From Hirudinaria manillensis (Eukaryota; Annelida; Clitellata; Hirudinida; Hirudinidae): DNA of 64,000 nt. This document shows positions 58,557 to 64,000 of the stretch, piece by piece (position 1 is the stretch's first letter; every line of letters starts with the position of its first letter). The notes under the pieces are model-generated. The model was given only the letters and a program-made list of their open reading frames with translations. It ran no database searches and was not told the origin of the DNA. The stretch covers positions 3,086,001-3,150,000 of the forward strand of contig CM067528.1 in the NCBI GenBank assembly GCA_034509925.1. Direction: 5' to 3'. Position numbers and translations under genes: made by a program.

Positions 58557-61516
58557 TATTTATGCCTCTCCAGTTTCACAGCACTTTCATGAAATACGTG
58601 CTCAAGTCCCAAATCGAGGACTATTTCCTGATTCGCCTCTCAACGATCGAAGAATCTGAAAAAAATTATCCATCGATTGCAATCAAAAATCTTCCACTTA
58701 TTGCTATTTTTCTTTTATTGTTCAACAATTTTTATTCTCAAAAGCATTTAAATGTGATTTGTGGATGCAAAAAGGACGAAATGTCTAAGGAACGAAACAT
58801 CAATTGGTCTGCATTCGGATAAGTTTTAGTGGCGTCGAGTCATTCCAGTTTTCCTTGTGAGTGGATCCTTGCACGGCCTGATGAGATGACTTTTTTGCAT
58901 CTCAATAAAAATCTGGGTGCGTCAGGAATTTCACTCTCCAAAAATGATGCGCAACTGATGTCTGGTGTTGTTTTGAATCTTATTAGGGCACGATGATTAC
59001 GTGTGTTACTTAACATCGGTGTATTTGTCATTGAAATTTCATCAAATAAATAAATAAATAAGATAGATTGATTAATTTATGTAGGTGTTTAGTTACTGAA
59101 GAAGCAGTGAAAGTTCTAGGAAATGATGATTTACAGGATCCATCAACAATAAGTCCACAAAGACAAGCACCTCTTTATCTGCCATTCCCGAGACATCAAT
59201 GCAGTCATTCATTCATTGAATCTCACTCTTGTCCGAGAGTGAACGAGTGGATTATAGATGAATAGTCGGTCGTAAATGTCGGCAATTTTTCACATATTGT
59301 TGGGGATCAACTAAACGCTAATGAATAATTACTTTAGGAAATAAAAAGAATATTAATTATAAACTTAATATTATGACTTATTTAAAGTAAATATAATTTA
59401 TTTTTAACCGCTCGGCAATTGCTCTTAAAAGTTTTGATCTAAAATGTTTGCAGCGTAATGGAAATCCACTTTTAAAAACCAACAAGATCTTCGGCGAGCG
59501 TTCGCGATCGGCGCTTCTCGGACACGTTCTGGGCGAAAGAAATTTGACTGCGTGATGGATGGAGGGAAGAATTGAAGAAGTAGTTCTTGGATGGAATCAA
59601 GGAATAGTTCTGGATGGGATAAAAGCATGATAAAGTACAGTACTCACACGGTGTCACTAGTACTCGAGATTGCAAACATATTCACAAAAGACTGGATGTA
59701 TTGTCTTAATTTGCAATTTAATTATTCAATCTTCAAGTTTAGAAGTGCAAATGAATACAAATACATTCGAATTTTTGGACTGTGCTGTGCCTTTTACTTA
59801 TGCTCAACTTGTACATTTTTCTCACTGAAATTCAAGCAGAGAAAAGATTTTATCTTGATTCCATCAACGTGATTTGCAGCACATTCCCGATGAAATGTTG
59901 CAACCGGCAAGAAGCCGGTCAGAGAGACTTCGAGCCGCCATCTTGTTCAGGAAGCAATCGAATGTCGGATTGTGAACCGCATCGCGTTACACTCTGACGC
60001 CCGTGGCGAGAAGCAGCAGATCAATGGAAGCATTCCTTTCAAGCCCGAATTAAATCAAAACATACACGTACAGAGACTGAATAGAGTTATTTGTCCCGTC
60101 GGATGTTAACCACAACGTCGTTATTTTCCTTTCTCGATTGCGTGATTCTTGGCCGATGTTTGCCTTGAGATATTCATTCCTTTTCATTGTTTTTATCGGT
60201 GGTTCTTCGAAAAGAAAGGATTAAACGTGAAAGTGGATTGCACTGATGGCAAATTAGAGATCGTGTGTCTCTGCTTCTTATCTCGCTGAAACTGCTCCAA
60301 TACACCTGGAATCCATCCACCCCTTTTGCATTTTCGATTAATCAGATTCCATTAAAATTAAATTGTCAGTTATTGACGTGTTGATGGACAAATTGGATCC
60401 AAGATCTCTGTATGAAATGCCCCATTAGCAAAGCGCTAGCTTCGGAGGGAGTTGAAGTGCTAGTCATATGAGGGAATTCGAGTGGATGGAAAAACTTGCC
60501 AATTGATCCGACCATCGGACTGTCGGATCATCGGACTGTCGGACCATCGGACCGTTGGACTGATAGCCGGAATATTCATCACCCCCTCTTTGCAACTGAA
60601 TGATCATCTGTCTGATGCCCCTTCAATTTCATTCCGGTGATGAAATCATCCGTCAATCCATCCATCATTCCGTGTCCTTTTTCTGTCCGAGATTAAAACT
60701 TGCCGAGTTGAAGAAAAGTTGGGTTTCGAAGCGCCAGGTGTACGGGCGATGCTTATACGAGGTCGTAACCTTTGACCTCTTATGGATGACTGTAGGTCAT
60801 TGATATCCCTGAAGTCCAATCCATATATCACTTAGTGGCTGCTTTCATATCGAACCAAAATGGCGCGGTTTGAGCGGACGAGTTTTTCATCTTCTGAATA
60901 ATAAGATGGAATATATTCCAAAGATATTCTCTTCTTCTTCAATTCTTTAATTCACGACTTTTCTTAATTTTTGTAAATAAAAATTAAAAAAAAAACGAAC
61001 GAAAATCGTTGAAACTTTGGAACTTGGAGCTTTTCATTATGTTTATTTTTGTCCAAACGTGATTCTAAAACCTAATAAATATTCATGAAGGACATTAACA
61101 GTTCCATTGTTGGAGAACATTTTTCCAGCGGATGGTGAACCTCAGTAAAATCTCCTGCTGGAAAAAAACGTCAACATTTTGACGTACTTTCGATGGAATT
61201 TATTATTATAAATCCATGACAACTATGCAAAAAGACGGAATTTAATGAAAATTAAAAATTACAGAAATAAATTGTCTGATAAAAAGATAATAAATAAACG
61301 ATATTAGCTTAAATCGGACGGCGTTCAAGTATTTTCTATGCGTTTAGTACAACTGGCGAGACATAAATCAGTGTTATTCTCGGTTATCAACCCTTGCTCC
61401 ATACCGGTCGGCATTAATGAGACCCGAGAGATGCTTTCGTCCTAAATGATTATTGGTCAGAGCTCTTCAAGTTCAAGGTCATCCATCAAAACCTCCTTCA
61501 TAAGGTGGACTGATCG
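58557..61516. other. Intergenic, nothing recognised
   Basis: No supported gene. ORFs at 58840-59031 (-), 59068-59265, 59591-59872 and 60600-60803 have no recognisable family. A short 16-bp tandem lies at 60512-60560. Confidence 0.5.
60512..60560. repeat. 16-bp tandem repeat
   Basis: Three copies of ATCGGACTGTCGGACC with a few substitutions. Confidence 0.8.
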
Positions 61517-61575
61517 GTGGATGGTTGGATGGATGGATGGATAGATGGATGGATGGGTGGATAGATGGATGGATG
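61517..61575. repeat. GGAT tetranucleotide array
   Basis: About 14 units of GGAT with AGAT and GGGT variants. Confidence 0.88.
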
Positions 61576-61940
61576 GAAAGAAACACGTGTCTTGGCGTCA
61601 CCTGCTTGCAGATACCGGATTCCTTACAAATTCATTTTTATAATTTGCTTTTGATATTTTAATCTTTTTTTTTAATCCTTTAAAAATCGAGGTAATATGG
61701 TGGAAAATTGGGATGAAATTATTCGAATTACCAATTAATTGAGTCTAGAATTCGGTAGATTGCGGAACAAGGCGAGGAGAAAATTTTTCCAATTCCTTCG
61801 AAATGGAATCTACTACGCATTAAGGTCAATTAGTACATTCCTGATGACATCCAAATTTATTCATTCAATCAATCTATCAACGTCCACATCGAGATTTCAA
61901 TAGTTCTAAGAGGATTTCCGGCAATTTTTAATTTGGAAGC

Positions 61941-61978
61941 CACACACACACGCGTGCACACGCACGCACGCACACACA
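61941..61978. repeat. CA/CG alternating purine-pyrimidine run
   Basis: 38 bp of strictly alternating C/T and A/G bases: CACACACACACGCGTGCACA and onward. This is the type of sequence that can adopt Z-DNA. Confidence 0.85.
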
Positions 61979-62241
61979 AAATTAATTTAAAAATAGTAAA
62001 TAATTCAAATGAATAAAATAAAGAACTTAATTTGGAAATATTAAAAAATATACTTTTTTATTATTATTTTTATTTAAATTCCCACATTTGTCAACTTATA
62101 ATGATGGAATAGAAATTCCAGTTCCAGCGAATCCTTGTCTTTCAGAGGCAGGTAGGAATTCAACTTTTATGAACAGAAGATTTGCTTATCAGATTGACAT
62201 ACGTCAAATGAAATTAAGGGACCCAAACGCAAGCCTTCGCT

Positions 62242-62372
62242 ACTATCGGCATCATCATCGTCGTCGTCGTCATCATCATAGTCATCGTCGTCATCATCGT
62301 TATCATCATCATAATCGTTATAATCGTCGTCGTCATCATCTTTATCGTCATGGTCGTCATCGTCATCGTAAA
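62242..62372. repeat. CAT/CGT mixed microsatellite
   Basis: About 43 triplets mixing CAT, CGT and TAT; reads as poly-Asp on the other strand. Confidence 0.88.
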
Positions 62373-62606
62373 TCCACATCATCCCCTTCGTCCGCAATGG
62401 CCGGCGATGTGCCTCCATTTTGATTTACAAGTGATGATCATCATCACCACCGATGGGGTCATCGTCGTAGTCGTCTTTATTGCCGGACCTGGAAAAGCCG
62501 CTCTTCGCTTTCGATGGTTTTTCCATTTCTTTTCCAATGGGAATGGCAACATCATTTTGTGCAAATATTCGTGTCCTTAGAGGTGTTCTTTGATTTCTGC
62601 CAATGG

Positions 62607-62611
62607 ACGGT

Positions 62612-62642
<31 letters not shown>

Positions 62643-62735
62643 ACGGACGGATGGATGGACTGATGGATGGACGGATGGATGGACGGATGGACGGATGAAT
62701 GTTTAGCTGGATGGATGGAACGATGGATGGATGAA
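62607..62735. repeat. GGAT/GGAC tetranucleotide array
   Basis: About 30 units mixing GGAT and GGAC, with a break near 62698-62712. Confidence 0.88.
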
Positions 62736-62739
62736 CAAT

Positions 62740-63419
62740 TTCATTTTTGATGTTTTTGAGGGGAATTTGTTTCTTAAATCTCTTTAAAGTAACTTCAATT
62801 GTGTATATATATATACTAAAATATTAAAAATGAGAAACATAATATATATAGATAATAATTATAATTATAATACCGATTTATTATAAATAAGCTGGTTCTT
62901 AGAAAACAAGCCAGTTTTTATTCATAATTTCTAATTAAGCAAATTAAATAGAAAATGTCTTTTTGAATGTTTTCTGTTTTTAAATTTATCTTCATTAATT
63001 TTTAAAAATATATTTATTTAAAAATATGTAAAATCCGTGAAATAAAGGAGGTCATTAATCATAACGATTTCCTAGCAGAAGTAAGTACTTAATAAGGTTT
63101 GAATGAATTTTTAAAAGTAGAAAACTTATTATAATATAAAAATTTAATTATATAAATTATAATTTTTTTTTAAAATTTTATATTATATTTTAAAATATTA
63201 AAAAAAATATTTTTTAAAAATTAATTTTGAATTTCCCAATAACTGAAGAAAATCAAAACAGAATAATAAGTTATATTAACGCCTTTTGTTTGCATTTAAA
63301 AAAAAAATAAATACAAAAAAAGCCACGAATTTCTGACCGGGCATAAATCCTACCCTAATATCGCCATATTGCAGGTGATTTCTCTAAATAGATTGCAAGG
63401 AGAGTTTGAATAAATTAAT
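62740..63419. other. AT-rich spacer
   Basis: Very AT-rich with no ORF or motif worth calling. Confidence 0.55.
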
Positions 63420-63429
63420 TGCTTACGAT

Positions 63430-63600
63430 TTCTGGGTGAATTGTGAATGAATTATGGATGAATTATGGTGGAATTGTGAGTGAATTACGAATGAATTATG
63501 AAGAAATTATGGTAGAATTGTGAATGAATTATGAAGAAATTATGGTAGAATTGTGAATGAATTATGAAGAAATTATGGACAAATTATGGTGGAATTAAGG
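63430..63600. repeat. 11-bp minisatellite with 33-bp higher-order unit
   Basis: GAATTATGGAT-like 11-bp monomers. Three adjacent monomers (GAATTATGAAG, AAATTATGGTA, GAATTGTGAAT) form a 33-bp block repeated nearly exactly about two to three times near 63490-63580. Confidence 0.8.
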
Positions 63601-63747
63601 ATAAATAATTAAAAGGGCATTAATAATTATTAATAATTATTTATTGTCAGAAATCAGCAAAAAGAATGGAATTAGTGATTGAATATTATTTCAACCAAAC
63701 AGAGGATCGATGGATCTAATACTCGTTCAAAGTAATTACTTGTTGGA

Positions 63748-63882
63748 TGACGACGATGTTGTTGGTGATGATGATGATGATGATGTTAGTGGTGGTGATG
63801 ATGATGTTAAGGGTGGTGGTGATAATGATGATGATGATGATGGTGTTAGTGATGGTGATGATGATGATGTTGATGAATTTTT
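63748..63882. repeat. GAT microsatellite with GTT/GGT variants
   Basis: About 45 triplets, mostly GAT, with regular GTTAGTGGT-type interruptions. Confidence 0.88.
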
Positions 63883-64000
63883 AATGGCCCAAGACGTTTC
63901 GAGCAATTCTAAGATTAGGACGAAACTATGAATTCTATTCTTGATAATTATTTTACAGGATGAGGGGTGGGCTTGTGCGGTTTTTATTGAATATATCAAA

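Overview
This is a nuclear window from an invertebrate animal. It is AT-rich, the genes have many short GT-AG introns, and there are unusually many trinucleotide arrays (ATT/TAA and ATC/GAT). The gene set (CEP70, PHRF1, a myotubularin, Smaug, ST7, COMMD6) is that of a ciliated bilaterian. CEP70 is absent from flies and nematodes as far as I know, so a lophotrochozoan such as an annelid or mollusc is my best guess. That placement is inference, not proof.

Layout. 1.7-7.2 kb (+): CEP70, 16 exons, with one GC-AG intron. 7.2-10.8 kb: mostly intergenic, with a possible X-box/TATA promoter and doubtful exons. 10.8-11.7 kb (-): a two-exon gene of unknown family, 285 aa. 11.7-16.6 kb: gene-poor. 16.6-18.5 kb (+): cysteine-rich coding segments, one with a three-exon 3' end. 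19.2-23.1 kb (-): PHRF1 (RING + PHD), 12 exons. 24.3-29.9 kb (-): MTMR2-type myotubularin with an intact Cys-x5-Arg site, 17 exons. 30.7-34.4 kb (+): SAMD4/Smaug, 13 exons, divergent from MTMR2 with a perfect CRE between them and convergent with ST7. 35.3-40.7 kb (-): ST7, 15 exons. 40.7-52 kb: long gene-poor stretch with ATC/GAT arrays, including one uninterrupted ATC array of about 1.25 kb, plus clustered E-boxes and a TATA/CCAAT promoter-like segment. 52-54.3 kb (+): C2H2 zinc-finger protein, with a decayed extra finger in its 3' region. 54.7-55.5 kb (-): COMMD6, four exons, tightly convergent with the zinc-finger gene. 55.5-64 kb: intergenic, with tetranucleotide, GAT and minisatellite arrays.

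For the CEP70, PHRF1, MTMR2, SAMD4, ST7 and COMMD6 models I joined exons by hand. Every junction keeps frame and each model ends in a stop, which supports them strongly. The genes do not form one pathway: they are unrelated housekeeping and regulatory genes (centrosome, chromatin/ubiquitin, phosphoinositide, translational repression, endomembrane, COMMD/NF-kB). I found no transposase, reverse transcriptase, RNA gene, CRISPR array or obvious novel system. The most unusual features are tandem arrays that lie at or near 5' splice sites in several genes, the giant ATC array, the E-box triplet, and the unidentified genes.
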